The notes below the pieces were generated by a model. It was not told the DNA's origin. It did not search any database and saw only the letters and a program-made list of their open reading frames with translations. Position numbers and translations under genes: made by a program. Shown piece by piece: positions 17,254 to 25,494 of a DNA stretch of 64,000 bases. The stretch's first letter is position 1; each line of letters opens with the position of its first letter. Source of the stretch: Pontibacter ummariensis (GTDB lineage: Bacteria; Bacteroidota; Bacteroidia; Cytophagales; Hymenobacteraceae); contig NZ_FZOQ01000022.1 in NCBI RefSeq assembly GCF_900188175.1, forward strand, positions 1 to 64,000. Direction: 5' to 3'.

Positions 17254-17288
17254 AGAAGGGCCTGCACAGCAAGTGTGCAGGCCCTTTT
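17254..17288 (+). terminator. Terminator closing the lipoprotein array
   Basis: AGAAGGGCCTGCAC pairs with GTGTGCAGGCCCTTTT around a short loop, followed by TGTGTTTG. Confidence 0.8.
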
Positions 17289-17306
17289 GTGTTTGCAAAG
17301 CAGCTC

Positions 17307-17876
17307 CTAAGGCCCCAGTCGTTTCTGAATCATGCTATTCACCAGCGCGAAGAGCCGCTTAGGAGTAAAGGTGCGCCAATGAATGTCTTCCAGGTTACCG
17401 CCGTAGTTGATGTAGTAGTCCAGGTTATAATTCTTCATCTCGCTCAGCACAAAGTCCTGAAAGCCAAGCGCCGCGATCCATCCATCCTCCACGTCCTCAA
17501 ACCATTCTTCATAATAGTCATCCTCTGATCCGTGAAAGTTAAAGACGTTCTCGCCGATAAGAATAAAGTACTTGATGCCTTCGCCGGTTAGAGGGTCTAT
17601 GATATTACGCTTTAGCTGCATGATATCGTTGTTCAGCGCATCGTTCCACTCTCCGATAAACTCTATCACGGTAAAGGCCTGGTCATAGTCCGTATAGAGT
17701 ATCTTCAGGAACAAAGTTTCTGAGTCAATACCGTCCCACTGCGGATGGATGTAGTACCCGTAGATAGTGTTGGTGTAATGGGTCAGGCTGTTTTCTGCAC
17801 CAAAGAGCGGCGAACGCGGATCTTCATTAGCAGCGTACTTTTCCAGCCAGTTATAAAAAGGTTCGATTGTATGCAT
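17307..17876 (-). CDS. Conserved-looking hypothetical protein
   Basis: 189 aa from ATG 17876 (MHTIEPFYNWLEKYAANED); a frame to 17903 adds nine residues. Cytoplasmic, acidic and tyrosine/tryptophan-rich, with no signal peptide or membrane helix. Segments such as FTVIEFIGEWNDALNNDI and KYFILIGENVFNFHGSEDDYYEEWFEDV look folded and well conserved in character. No family is recognised. Single gene, convergent with the lipoprotein array. Confidence 0.75.
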   Translation of the reverse strand: MHTIEPFYNWLEKYAANEDPRSPLFGAENSLTHYTNTIYGYYIHPQWDGIDSETLFLKILYTDYDQAFTVIEFIGEWNDALNNDIMQLKRNIIDPLTGEGIKYFILIGENVFNFHGSEDDYYEEWFEDVEDGWIAALGFQDFVLSEMKNYNLDYYINYGGNLEDIHWRTFTPKRLFALVNSMIQKRLGP

Positions 17877-18141
17877 AATCACTAAATATAGGGGGTGGGA
17901 CAAACTAGTCTTAGCCCACCCGAAGCTACTTAACAGCTACCGTAAAGTTGGGGCTTTTCAGGTGTATTTGCCTTTCGCTTTTACAGCCACGCTGTTATTT
18001 AACAGAAAAGGGACTGAAAAGGTGGCCTCAAAGCTTCCTTTTTAGAGCATATTTTATTTAAAAGGAAACTGTTTTTGAGCCACAGGCGATATAGGAAGTA
18101 TAAACGTTATACCTTTAGTTTATCAACCTCATTTATTGCCT

Positions 18142-19233
18142 ATGCTCCGATACATACCTGCGGGCAGTGCTTGTAGTACATTCACCTCTTATTGCCGTAA
18201 CCTGCTCGCCTTGTTGCTGTTATTTGTGTTCTCAGCTGCTGGTGCCACGGATTCGCCTGACTATGTGAAGGTGTACCATCCCACAATTCAGCGGGCGGAA
18301 TTAGCTATCCTAAACGAACAGTATGGCGAGGCCCTGAATGCTTATCAGCAAGCATTTGAGGCTGTGCCAAGCGCTTTTGCACGCGACTATTATAATGCGG
18401 CTGTTTGTGCCATGCTGCTGGAGGAAGAAAAGCAGGCATTCAGTTACTTGGAAAAACTCGTACAGAAAGGGGCCAGCCTGCCTTACCTGGAGCAACAGCA
18501 AGCATTTAGCCCACTCCAGGAAGGAAGAAGGTGGAAGCGCTTTAAACGTAAGTACCCTAAACGAAGGAAAGCCTTTGAGCAAGCGGCCAATCTGGACCTG
18601 CGCGCTGACCTGGACGAGCTGTATGCCCGCGACCAGTACTTCAGGCAGGCAGAGGGGGGCTACAAGATGCACCGTGATACCTTACGGGCAATTGAAACGG
18701 CCAATACGCTGAACTTACTCAACTGGATCGCGGAGTATGGTTATCCGGGCGAGGAGTTGATTGGGGTGGCCGATACCCTGGAGCAATTGCCGCGTTTCAG
18801 TATTGTGATTCAGCGGCAAACCAGAGCCATGGATGGGTATGACTTCACAGAGATTCTGATGCAAGCAGTGCATGATGGTAAGCTAGCGCCACAGGCCGCC
18901 GCTTACCTAATGGAACAGCAGGCGGGTAAGAACAGGTACAGCACGAAAGCCTTTGTGAAGATTACTTGTAACGGTTGCAAAGAAGGCGAGCAGCTAAAAG
19001 GCGAAGCAACTTACTTTGTTGAGAACATGAACCCTCAGGAACTGCAGCGGATTGATGCACGCCGGGAGCAGTTGGGGCTAGAGCCGCTGGAGGAATACCG
19101 AAGGAAAGTGCTGTATAGCCTAAAGGAGGACAACAGGTTTAAGCTCAACTTCCCGTGGTCTGTTGCCAATTACTTTGTGCCAAACGAGGAAGCCGCCGCG
19201 ATAATGAAGGAAAAGCTCATAACCGCAGAATAG
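18142..19233 (+). CDS. Exported TPR-like hypothetical protein
   Basis: 363 aa from ATG 18142 (a TTG six bases upstream is also in frame). A signal sequence (about 20-40) is followed by helical-repeat segments (AELAILNEQYGEALNAYQQA, YYNAAVCAMLLEEEKQAFSYLEKL) and a charged region. The second half shares the layout of a Bacteroidota family containing a conserved ITCNGC motif near 280. No enzymatic motif is visible. It ends at a strong hairpin. Confidence 0.75.
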   Translation: MLRYIPAGSACSTFTSYCRNLLALLLLFVFSAAGATDSPDYVKVYHPTIQRAELAILNEQYGEALNAYQQAFEAVPSAFARDYYNAAVCAMLLEEEKQAFSYLEKLVQKGASLPYLEQQQAFSPLQEGRRWKRFKRKYPKRRKAFEQAANLDLRADLDELYARDQYFRQAEGGYKMHRDTLRAIETANTLNLLNWIAEYGYPGEELIGVADTLEQLPRFSIVIQRQTRAMDGYDFTEILMQAVHDGKLAPQAAAYLMEQQAGKNRYSTKAFVKITCNGCKEGEQLKGEATYFVENMNPQELQRIDARREQLGLEPLEEYRRKVLYSLKEDNRFKLNFPWSVANYFVPNEEAAAIMKEKLITAE

Positions 19234-19243
19234 GCTAGCCTAA

Positions 19244-19287
19244 AGAAGCAGGGGCAGCACTTTCTTTAAGTGCTGCCCCTGCTTCTT
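19244..19287. terminator. Long hairpin between convergent genes
   Basis: AGAAGCAGGGGCAGCACTT pairs perfectly with AAGTGCTGCCCCTGCTTCT. It lies between the ends of the exported protein gene and murQ and can serve both. Confidence 0.8.
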
Positions 19288-19303
19288 GCCGTGGTGCTAA
19301 ACT

Positions 19304-20125
19304 TTAACATGTGCTGTTGCCGCCGTTTCTGAATGCCTCGATGGCGGCTCTTACACTGCCGAATTTCTTCAGCAAAGCACCCGCCTCCGGGCGTGTCAGG
19401 TCCAGTTCGTCCATGATCATCTGGGTGCCGCGGTTCACGAGCTTGTGATTGGAGAGCTGCATGTCCACCATCTTATTGCCCTGCACGTGGCCAAGTCGTA
19501 TCATGGTAGCGGTTGTGAGCATATTCAGTACAAGCTTTTGGGCTGTGCCGGCCTTCATGCGGGTACTGCCTGTTACAAACTCAGGTCCTGTGATCACCTC
19601 CACCGGGAAGTCTGCCTCCGCTGCTATAGGGCTGTCAGCGTTACATACAATGCAGCCAGTGCTAATACCCTGCTGGCGGCAGGCTTTAAGCCCGCCCACT
19701 ACGTACGGGGTCTGGCCGGAGGCGGCAATCCCCACCACGATGTCCTTAGGGCTAACCTCATAGCCTTGCAGGTCCTTCCAGGCCTGTGCTGTGTCGTCTT
19801 CGGCAAACTCTACGGCCTTGCGAATGGCACTGTCGCCTCCAGCAATCAGGCCAATGACCATTCCGTGCGGAACTCCGAAGGTAGGAGGGCACTCAGAGGC
19901 GTCTACAATACCTAAACGGCCGCTGGTACCAGCCCCAATGTAAAACAAGCGTCCTCCTTGCTGTAGCCGCTCTACGGTAGCGCGTACAAGCGCTTCCACC
20001 TGGGGCAATGCTTTTTCTACCGCCAGCGGTACTGTCTTGTCTTCGCGGTTGATGTTCTCCAGCAACTCCCGCACGCTCATTTTCTCCAGTCTATCGTAGT
20101 TAGACGCTGACTCAGTTGTAGACAC
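19304..20125 (-). CDS. murQ: N-acetylmuramic acid 6-phosphate etherase
   Basis: 273 aa, starting at GTG 20125 (MSTTESASNYDRLEKMSVRELL). SIS fold with IGAGTSGRLGIVDASECPPTFG near 60-82, GIAASGQTPYVVGGL, and EVITGPEFVTGSTRMKAGTAQK near 175-196, the MurQ signature. It splits the lactyl ether of MurNAc-6-P to GlcNAc-6-P in peptidoglycan recycling. It follows the N-acetylglucosamine kinase gene, fitting a recycling unit, but the spacer carries a repeat element. Confidence 0.95.
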   Translation of the reverse strand: MSTTESASNYDRLEKMSVRELLENINREDKTVPLAVEKALPQVEALVRATVERLQQGGRLFYIGAGTSGRLGIVDASECPPTFGVPHGMVIGLIAGGDSAIRKAVEFAEDDTAQAWKDLQGYEVSPKDIVVGIAASGQTPYVVGGLKACRQQGISTGCIVCNADSPIAAEADFPVEVITGPEFVTGSTRMKAGTAQKLVLNMLTTATMIRLGHVQGNKMVDMQLSNHKLVNRGTQMIMDELDLTRPEAGALLKKFGSVRAAIEAFRNGGNSTC

Positions 20126-20140
20126 TTTATTTGTTTAATG

Positions 20141-20235
20141 GATGAAAGAGGAAGGGTATACGGTGAAAGGCTTTAGGGTAGCTGTCCCTTACCCGCGTGT
20201 CTTTTATCCTTTGCCCTTCCTCTCTAGTCTAAAAA
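20141..20235. repeat. MITE-like repeat between murQ and nagK
   Basis: About 95 bases bounded by inverted termini: AGAGGAAGGG (20147-20156) and CCCTTCCTCT (20214-20223), with an inner GGGTA/TACCC pair. The right end (20199-20235) matches the right end of the four-helix-protein cassette at 29994-30031 at about 31 of 37 aligned positions with one gap; the left end GATGAAAGA matches the same terminus reversed. It carries no ORF and abuts the nagK stop codon. Confidence 0.6.
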
Positions 20236-21099
20236 TTACTTCTCTCCAATCTTGGCAAGTAGCTCCTGGTGGTACAGGATCAGGCCTTCGCTCGGGCTGG
20301 TGATGATGGTGCCGATCCGCACTCCGAACTTCTTGGCTACTTGTTGCAGGGTATCCGAGAAGTGGTAAGCAATGGAACCAACAAAGTTTACCGGCAGCTC
20401 TGTAAAGCCTTCGTACTTGCACACATGGCGCTCAAAAAAGTCCGAAAAGCTCTCGTAGATCATGGCATGGATGACCGGGTTCTTACGCTTGTCATAACAG
20501 AACTTTGCGAAAGTAGCCAGGTAAGTGCTGGGCATATCCGAGCCATAAACAGAGCGCAGGACGCTTTCCTTAGTAAGGTTATACGTGTTCTTTAGCGAAG
20601 TTGCCAACTCCGGAGGAAGCTCGCGGTACAGGTAAGCCCTAACCAGCATTTTGCCCAGGTAAGCACCGCTACCTTCATCCCCAATTAAAAAGCCCAGTGA
20701 GGGCACATTGTCTATAATGTTTTTACCATCGTAGAGGCAGGAGTTAGAGCCTGTGCCTAAAATACAGGCGATGCCAGGCTGGTGACCGCAGAGGGCACGT
20801 GCTGCGGCAAGCAGGTCGTGGTCTATATGGGCTGTGCTGTTCGGGAAAGCCTTTTGCAGAGCTTGCTCTACGCGTAGATTTGGCTCTGAGGAACTGCATC
20901 CCGCCCCGTAATAGTAAATTGCAGTTGGGTTTTTCTCTTTAAGGTTCGGGAGCAGCTCTCCTTCAAAAATAGTATAGATTTGTGACGACTCCAGATACTG
21001 CGGGTTGATGCCTGCTGTAATAACTTGTTCCTGTACGCCCGAAGCGTCCATTACGCGCCAATCAGTCTTGGTCGAGCCGCTGTCAGCTATTAAAATCAT
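20236..21099 (-). CDS. N-acetylglucosamine kinase-like ATPase (BadF/BadG family)
   Basis: 287 aa from ATG 21099, giving MILIADSGSTKTDWRVMD, an exact ASKHA phosphate-1 loop at the amino terminus; ten upstream residues are unlikely. Further motifs are ACILGTGSNSCLYDG, LGFLIGDEGSGAYLG and the terminal GIITSPSEG-like segment. The family phosphorylates GlcNAc or glucosamine with ATP. Next to murQ it would help return cell-wall amino sugars to UDP-GlcNAc synthesis. The substrate is inferred from context. Confidence 0.85.
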   Translation of the reverse strand: MILIADSGSTKTDWRVMDASGVQEQVITAGINPQYLESSQIYTIFEGELLPNLKEKNPTAIYYYGAGCSSSEPNLRVEQALQKAFPNSTAHIDHDLLAAARALCGHQPGIACILGTGSNSCLYDGKNIIDNVPSLGFLIGDEGSGAYLGKMLVRAYLYRELPPELATSLKNTYNLTKESVLRSVYGSDMPSTYLATFAKFCYDKRKNPVIHAMIYESFSDFFERHVCKYEGFTELPVNFVGSIAYHFSDTLQQVAKKFGVRIGTIITSPSEGLILYHQELLAKIGEK

Positions 21100-21159
21100 A
21101 AAATGCTTTTGTTTTAGGTCTTTAGCCACGGCGGGGTGCCTAGAGACACGCTCTTTGTC

Positions 21160-21414
21160 TTATTCTCTGTAAGCCGATGCTTTCACAAGGCCTACTGCCT
21201 CAAATTTATCAAAAACGTTCGCATTATGCGGAGCGTCCTTTAGCTCTGCTGTCAGATCCTGCCCGGCCCAGTGCTCATAATGCCTGCCATTGCGCCATAG
21301 CCGGGACTTTTTCACATCATAGATGACGCCCTTGTATGCGACCCAAATCTCGTCCCGGTCCTGTCCGTTCCGGGAGGCTAATTGTTGTAGCGTGTATTCT
21401 GGAAGACTGCTCAA
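21160..21414 (-). CDS. Cytochrome b5-like haem/steroid-binding domain protein
   Basis: 84 aa starting at a TTG (21414); no in-frame ATG precedes the fold. YTLQQLASRNGQDRDEIWVA, YKGVIYDVKKSRLWRNGRHYEHWAGQDLTAELKDAPHNANVF is the layout of single-domain cytochrome-b5-like proteins, with His in GRHYEHW and PHN as candidate haem ligands. Soluble, no signal peptide. It lies 60 bases upstream of nagK; the function is unknown. Confidence 0.75.
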   Translation of the reverse strand: MSSLPEYTLQQLASRNGQDRDEIWVAYKGVIYDVKKSRLWRNGRHYEHWAGQDLTAELKDAPHNANVFDKFEAVGLVKASAYRE

Positions 21415-21541
21415 AGGGGCTGGCTAATAGTTGTAAAATGAAGGAGGAAAACTTTGCCGTAGCTTACCTGTTGAATGCTTTTTCTCCTTTACCTGTACGC
21501 GCTGAGCGATTTGACTGCTCTAGTGCAGGGGGCAGCTCAAG

Positions 21542-22708
21542 CTACCCGATTCTTGCCTGGGTCAGAATCCAGCGGTTGGGCACCTCTCCTTTAATGGCCT
21601 GCAGGTAATCCTCGTAGCTGCAGGGGACAATGCGGCTACCCTTATCACTGCTTAGCGCCTCTACCTCCAGCCACCATTTCTCGCTGCTCTTACTCTTGTA
21701 AAAGATCATACGGTCCGGGTTGTCATCATTAAATGCGACGGCGTATTTGGTAAACTGCTTGCTGTTAAAGGTAAGCTCGTTTTTGCGGTGGTAAAAGCCC
21801 TCCACAAAATACCAGATCATCGTGGCGATCGTCATGGCCGTCAGGCCCCGGTTATCCAGTTCGGGATTATACTCATAGATCCCCAAAGAGGTTAAGGTAT
21901 CGTTCAGGCCTGCATACCAGCAAATCTGGCAGGCTTCTTCGCCAGTTAAGCCGAAAGGGTTCGCCGGCTCATAGCCAGGGGCATCCTGGTGCCGGATAGC
22001 GGAAACATCAAAAGTCAAAAGGTCGGCTACGCGTACTACAGGCTCCATCTCCTGCACGTTCCGGTGCACCTCTCCCACGCGGTAGGCCTCAAAGTGCAGC
22101 TTCTCGAGCGTTGCCATTACCTCTGGCTCCACCAGGTACGACTGATACCCGATCTGCCCCAGGCTAAAGAGGTAGTTCGGTTCGTGCATCAGTATCTTGC
22201 GCAGCTGCTTTTTGTTTGGAGTAGCCTCAGGGTCTTCGGTCATGTCTACGCTGCTGTCAACAGTTACCATGTTCACAACCCGGTCCAGGTGCTCATAGCC
22301 CAGGTACTGCCCGTATTCCAGGTCGTGGGAACCGCCAATAATTACCGGGATGGTATTGTACGAGATAAGTACCTCTACAATCTCTTTTAGCCTGAGATAC
22401 GTATCCTCAAGCGTTATACCTGGGCGGAGGTTGCCGAGGTCCACCAATTGGCAGCGGCCGGTACCTTTGTTTAAGTTATATAGTTTTTGGCGCACTGCTC
22501 GTGCCGGTGCAGGTACGGCTTTGGGCTCGGATGCTTCTTCTGTGTCAAGTCCTCTGACCTCGTTTACGCCAATTAAGGCGATGTCAGCAGTGCGCCAGTC
22601 CGGGAACTTGCCCACAAAACGATTGATGTAAGCGCCCAGGGTGCGAGGCTTGTTCAAGGCAGCGTACATGTCCTCGTTCAGAGGCTCGAAGAAAATGGAC
22701 AGGTTCAT
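21542..22708 (-). CDS. Divergent arginase/formimidoylglutamase-family protein
   Basis: 388 aa from ATG 22708 (MNLSIFFEPLNEDMY). The ureohydrolase fold is clear: IIGGSHDLEYGQYLGYE (His128), VNMVTVDSSVDM (151-155) and LLTFDVSAIRHQDAPG (about 231-245). Active arginases use D-x-H-x-D and D-x-D metal ligands; here the central His is Ser153 and the second Asp of D-x-D is Ser236. Only part of the dimanganese site is kept, so the usual hydrolase reaction is doubtful. Annotation pipelines would probably call it formimidoylglutamase. It is divergent from the acyl-CoA ligase. Confidence 0.8.
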   Translation of the reverse strand: MNLSIFFEPLNEDMYAALNKPRTLGAYINRFVGKFPDWRTADIALIGVNEVRGLDTEEASEPKAVPAPARAVRQKLYNLNKGTGRCQLVDLGNLRPGITLEDTYLRLKEIVEVLISYNTIPVIIGGSHDLEYGQYLGYEHLDRVVNMVTVDSSVDMTEDPEATPNKKQLRKILMHEPNYLFSLGQIGYQSYLVEPEVMATLEKLHFEAYRVGEVHRNVQEMEPVVRVADLLTFDVSAIRHQDAPGYEPANPFGLTGEEACQICWYAGLNDTLTSLGIYEYNPELDNRGLTAMTIATMIWYFVEGFYHRKNELTFNSKQFTKYAVAFNDDNPDRMIFYKSKSSEKWWLEVEALSSDKGSRIVPCSYEDYLQAIKGEVPNRWILTQARIG

Positions 22709-22945
22709 ATAGCTATAGTCTGGGAAAGTCTGTAACAACAGGGGCAGAAGCAGCTGAAATAAATTGCCACCGGACACCTGGCGTCGGAACCTTAAATATA
22801 ACTAATGGTAAATATTTCTGTAAGCCCTATGGCAGATTTAAAAAAAATATTTAAAATGCATGTATACCGGGTGTGGTTACTCACTCTACCTCACTAGGCA
22901 ATGCCTGACCAAAGAATCAAACACATTTCGACTAACAACCATATT

Positions 22946-24706
22946 ATGAACATTACCCGAACCTTTGACCTGTTACCTTATCAGTTGCAGCACTTTCCGC
23001 AGCCGGACTGCCTGGCAGCCAAAGTAAACGGTACGTGGCAGAAGTACAGCACGCAGGACGTGCAGGATTATGCCAACAAGGTGAGCCTCGGCCTGCTGAA
23101 ACTTGGGATCGGTAAAAACGATAAGGTCGCTATTATCTCTTTCAACCGTCCGGAGTGGGTGTTGGCAGACTATGGTATTCAGCAAGTGGGGGCTATCAGC
23201 GTGCCCATGTACCCGACCATAACAGTAGAGGACTACCGTTACATTTTCAACGATGCTGAAGTAAAAGTCATTTTTGTGGCAGATGCCTCTCTGTATAACA
23301 AGGTGGTGGCAGCCACGCAGGGCATGGACAGCATTAAGGAGATTTATACTTTCGATCAGGTACAGGGGGCTAAGAACTGGTCAGAGGTGTTAGAATTAGG
23401 GGAAGGGGAGGACGTGCAGCAGCTGGAGCCCTTAAAAGCAGCTGTGGCCCCGGACGATATCCTGACGATCATTTACACCTCCGGTACAACGGGTAATCCT
23501 AAAGGGGTGATGCTGATGCACAGCAACCTGATGAGCAATGTACTGGGAACAGAGCCTTATGTGCCCGTAAATCACCAGCACCGGGCGTTGAGCTTTCTGC
23601 CGCTGTGCCACGTGTTTGAGCGGATGCTGCTGTACCTCTACTTCCGGATGGGCGTCTCCATTTACTATGCGGAGAGCATTGAGAAAGTATCTGAGAACCT
23701 GAAGGAGGTGAAGCCGCATGTGTTTACCACCGTGCCGCGCTTGCTGGAGAAAGTATATGATAAGATTGTGGCTACAGGCATGGAGCTGACGGGCGTGAAA
23801 CGGAAGCTGTTTTTCTGGGCACTGGAACTCGGCCTTAACTACGACACGCAGAAAGATCAGGGCTGGTGGTACAACAAACAGCTGGACTTAGCGAACAAAA
23901 TCATCTTCAGCAAGTGGCGAGAAGCTTTAGGAGGGAACGTGAGGGCTATCGTATCGGGCGGCGCGGCCCTGCAACCACGCCTGGCGCGGGTTTTCTGGGC
24001 TGCTCAGATTCGGGTAATGGAAGGCTACGGCCTCACAGAAACATCGCCTGTAATTGCCGTTAACCGCTTTGAGCCCGAAAACAACATGATCGGGACGGTA
24101 GGAATGGCCATAGACGGCGTAGAGATCAAAATTGCGGAGGATGGTGAGATCTTAACACGTGGCCCGCACGTGATGAAAGGGTACTATAACAAGCCGGAGC
24201 TAACAGACGAGGTGATTGACAGAGACGGGTGGTTCCATACCGGAGACATTGGGGAACTGGTAGAGGGGAAGTACCTGCGCATTACTGATCGTAAGAAAGA
24301 GATGTTCAAGACCTCTGGCGGCAAATATGTAGCGCCACAGCCCATCGAGAACAAGTTGAAAGAGTCTGTGGTGATAGAGCAGGCAATGGTAGTTGGCGAA
24401 GGGCAGAAGTACGCTGCAGCGCTGATCGTTCCATCGTTTATGGGGTTACAGGATTGGGCGAATTATAAAGGCATCAAGTATTCGTCGGATGAGGAAATGA
24501 TTACCAGACCAGAGGTACTGGAGAAATACCAACGGGAAATAGAGAAGGCCAATGAGGGACTGGCGCAGTATGAAACCATTAAGAAGTTCAGGCTGGTTCC
24601 GAAGATGTGGACAGTAGAAAGTGGAGAACTAACGCCAACCCTTAAAGTGAAACGTAAAATAATTTCTGCGAATTACCGGGGGCTGATCGACAGCATGTAC
24701 AGCTAA
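22946..24706 (+). CDS. Long-chain fatty acid-CoA ligase
   Basis: 586 aa from ATG 22946 (MNITRTFDLLPYQLQHFP). AMP-binding motif TIIYTSGTTGNPKGVM near 170-185, GYGLTETSPV, the adenylation RGPHVMKGYYNKPE segment, GWFHTGDIGE and the hinge ITDRKKEMFKTSGGKYVAPQPIEN. Adenylates and thioesterifies long-chain acids. It precedes the beta-oxidation operon by about 330 bases and is closed by its own terminator, so it is a separate unit in the same pathway. Confidence 0.93.
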   Translation: MNITRTFDLLPYQLQHFPQPDCLAAKVNGTWQKYSTQDVQDYANKVSLGLLKLGIGKNDKVAIISFNRPEWVLADYGIQQVGAISVPMYPTITVEDYRYIFNDAEVKVIFVADASLYNKVVAATQGMDSIKEIYTFDQVQGAKNWSEVLELGEGEDVQQLEPLKAAVAPDDILTIIYTSGTTGNPKGVMLMHSNLMSNVLGTEPYVPVNHQHRALSFLPLCHVFERMLLYLYFRMGVSIYYAESIEKVSENLKEVKPHVFTTVPRLLEKVYDKIVATGMELTGVKRKLFFWALELGLNYDTQKDQGWWYNKQLDLANKIIFSKWREALGGNVRAIVSGGAALQPRLARVFWAAQIRVMEGYGLTETSPVIAVNRFEPENNMIGTVGMAIDGVEIKIAEDGEILTRGPHVMKGYYNKPELTDEVIDRDGWFHTGDIGELVEGKYLRITDRKKEMFKTSGGKYVAPQPIENKLKESVVIEQAMVVGEGQKYAAALIVPSFMGLQDWANYKGIKYSSDEEMITRPEVLEKYQREIEKANEGLAQYETIKKFRLVPKMWTVESGELTPTLKVKRKIISANYRGLIDSMYS

Positions 24707-24811
24707 ACGTTGTGGAAGTAAGAAACAGAAAGGATAAAAATTCCTGCTTCTCTTTTTAAGGTCTGACTTTTAAGGCATAAAGCGCCATACCATAGTTTAA
24801 CAGCACTTACG

Positions 24812-24850
24812 AGAGTAGCCTTTCCTGTATTGGAGAGGCTACTTTTTTTT
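24812..24850 (+). terminator. Intrinsic terminator after the acyl-CoA ligase
   Basis: AGTAGCCT pairs with AGGCTACT with extra CTTTCC/GGAGAG pairing, followed by eight T. Confidence 0.8.
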
Positions 24851-25005
24851 GTCCATTTGATTCTTTTTGAGGGTACAGCTAATCTCAATCGCGGGTTTGT
24901 AGTATAAAATACCTGCAGCCTTTTTATCAAAGCGCCTGGACTCCCCCCTCTTCTGGTGGCGAGAAGATTTTTTTCGTTTAAAAGGTATGCAAGCATAACA
25001 TATTT

Positions 25006-25035
25006 TTTTATATTTGGTATACACCATATACATGC
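25006..25035 (+). promoter_or_regulatory. Promoter and candidate MarR operator
   Basis: TATATTTG (25009-25016) fits TAnnTTTG and lies 20 bases before the MarR start. The same bases belong to an imperfect palindrome centred on GTATAC (about 25009-25030; 16 of 22 positions symmetrical), so a repressor bound here would cover the promoter. Autoregulation is typical of MarR genes. Confidence 0.45.
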
Positions 25036-25470
25036 ATGAAGCCGGAAGAAACTGTAGACTATAACTTTAAAGTGTGCTGGCATGCCATATCGCGTATGTA
25101 CAACACGGAGGCCACTAAAAATGGCATTACCACCTCCATAGGCTTTGTACTGCTGAACGTGGATCAGCAACAAGGTACCCCAGCTACCAAAATAGCCCCA
25201 CTATTGGGCCTGGAGGCCCGAAGCCTGACCCGTATTTTAAAAAGCATGGAAGAGCAAGGGCTGATTTATAAAGTGTCTGATGCACGGGACAAGCGCTTGG
25301 TACGCATCTTTTTAACAGATAAAGGACTTGAGAAGAAGGAGGTGGCCCGTCGTACGGTAAAGCACTTTAACCACAAGGTGCGCCAGGAGATATTACAGGA
25401 GGAACTGGATACTTTTTTTAAGGTGTGCAACCGCATCCAGGGCATGATAGAAAACAAAGAGATCTTTTAA
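25036..25470 (+). CDS. MarR-family transcriptional regulator
   Basis: 144 aa. Winged-helix core with GTPATKIAPLLGLEARSLTRILKSMEEQGLIYKVSDARDKRLVRIFLTDKG-type residues at about 55-105, including the wing D-x-R-D-K-R. It is the first gene of the fadJ-fadA-acyl-CoA dehydrogenase operon, 24 bases before fadJ, so it is likely its ligand-responsive repressor; acyl-CoAs are a reasonable inducer but this is inference. Confidence 0.9.
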   Translation: MKPEETVDYNFKVCWHAISRMYNTEATKNGITTSIGFVLLNVDQQQGTPATKIAPLLGLEARSLTRILKSMEEQGLIYKVSDARDKRLVRIFLTDKGLEKKEVARRTVKHFNHKVRQEILQEELDTFFKVCNRIQGMIENKEIF

Positions 25471-25494
25471 ACCATAGACAACCATACCCATTCT

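Noticed and set aside
24703..25173. Minus-strand ORF of 156 codons overlapping the MarR gene
   Set aside because: It runs through the terminator and promoter of neighbouring genes and has no signal or domain character.
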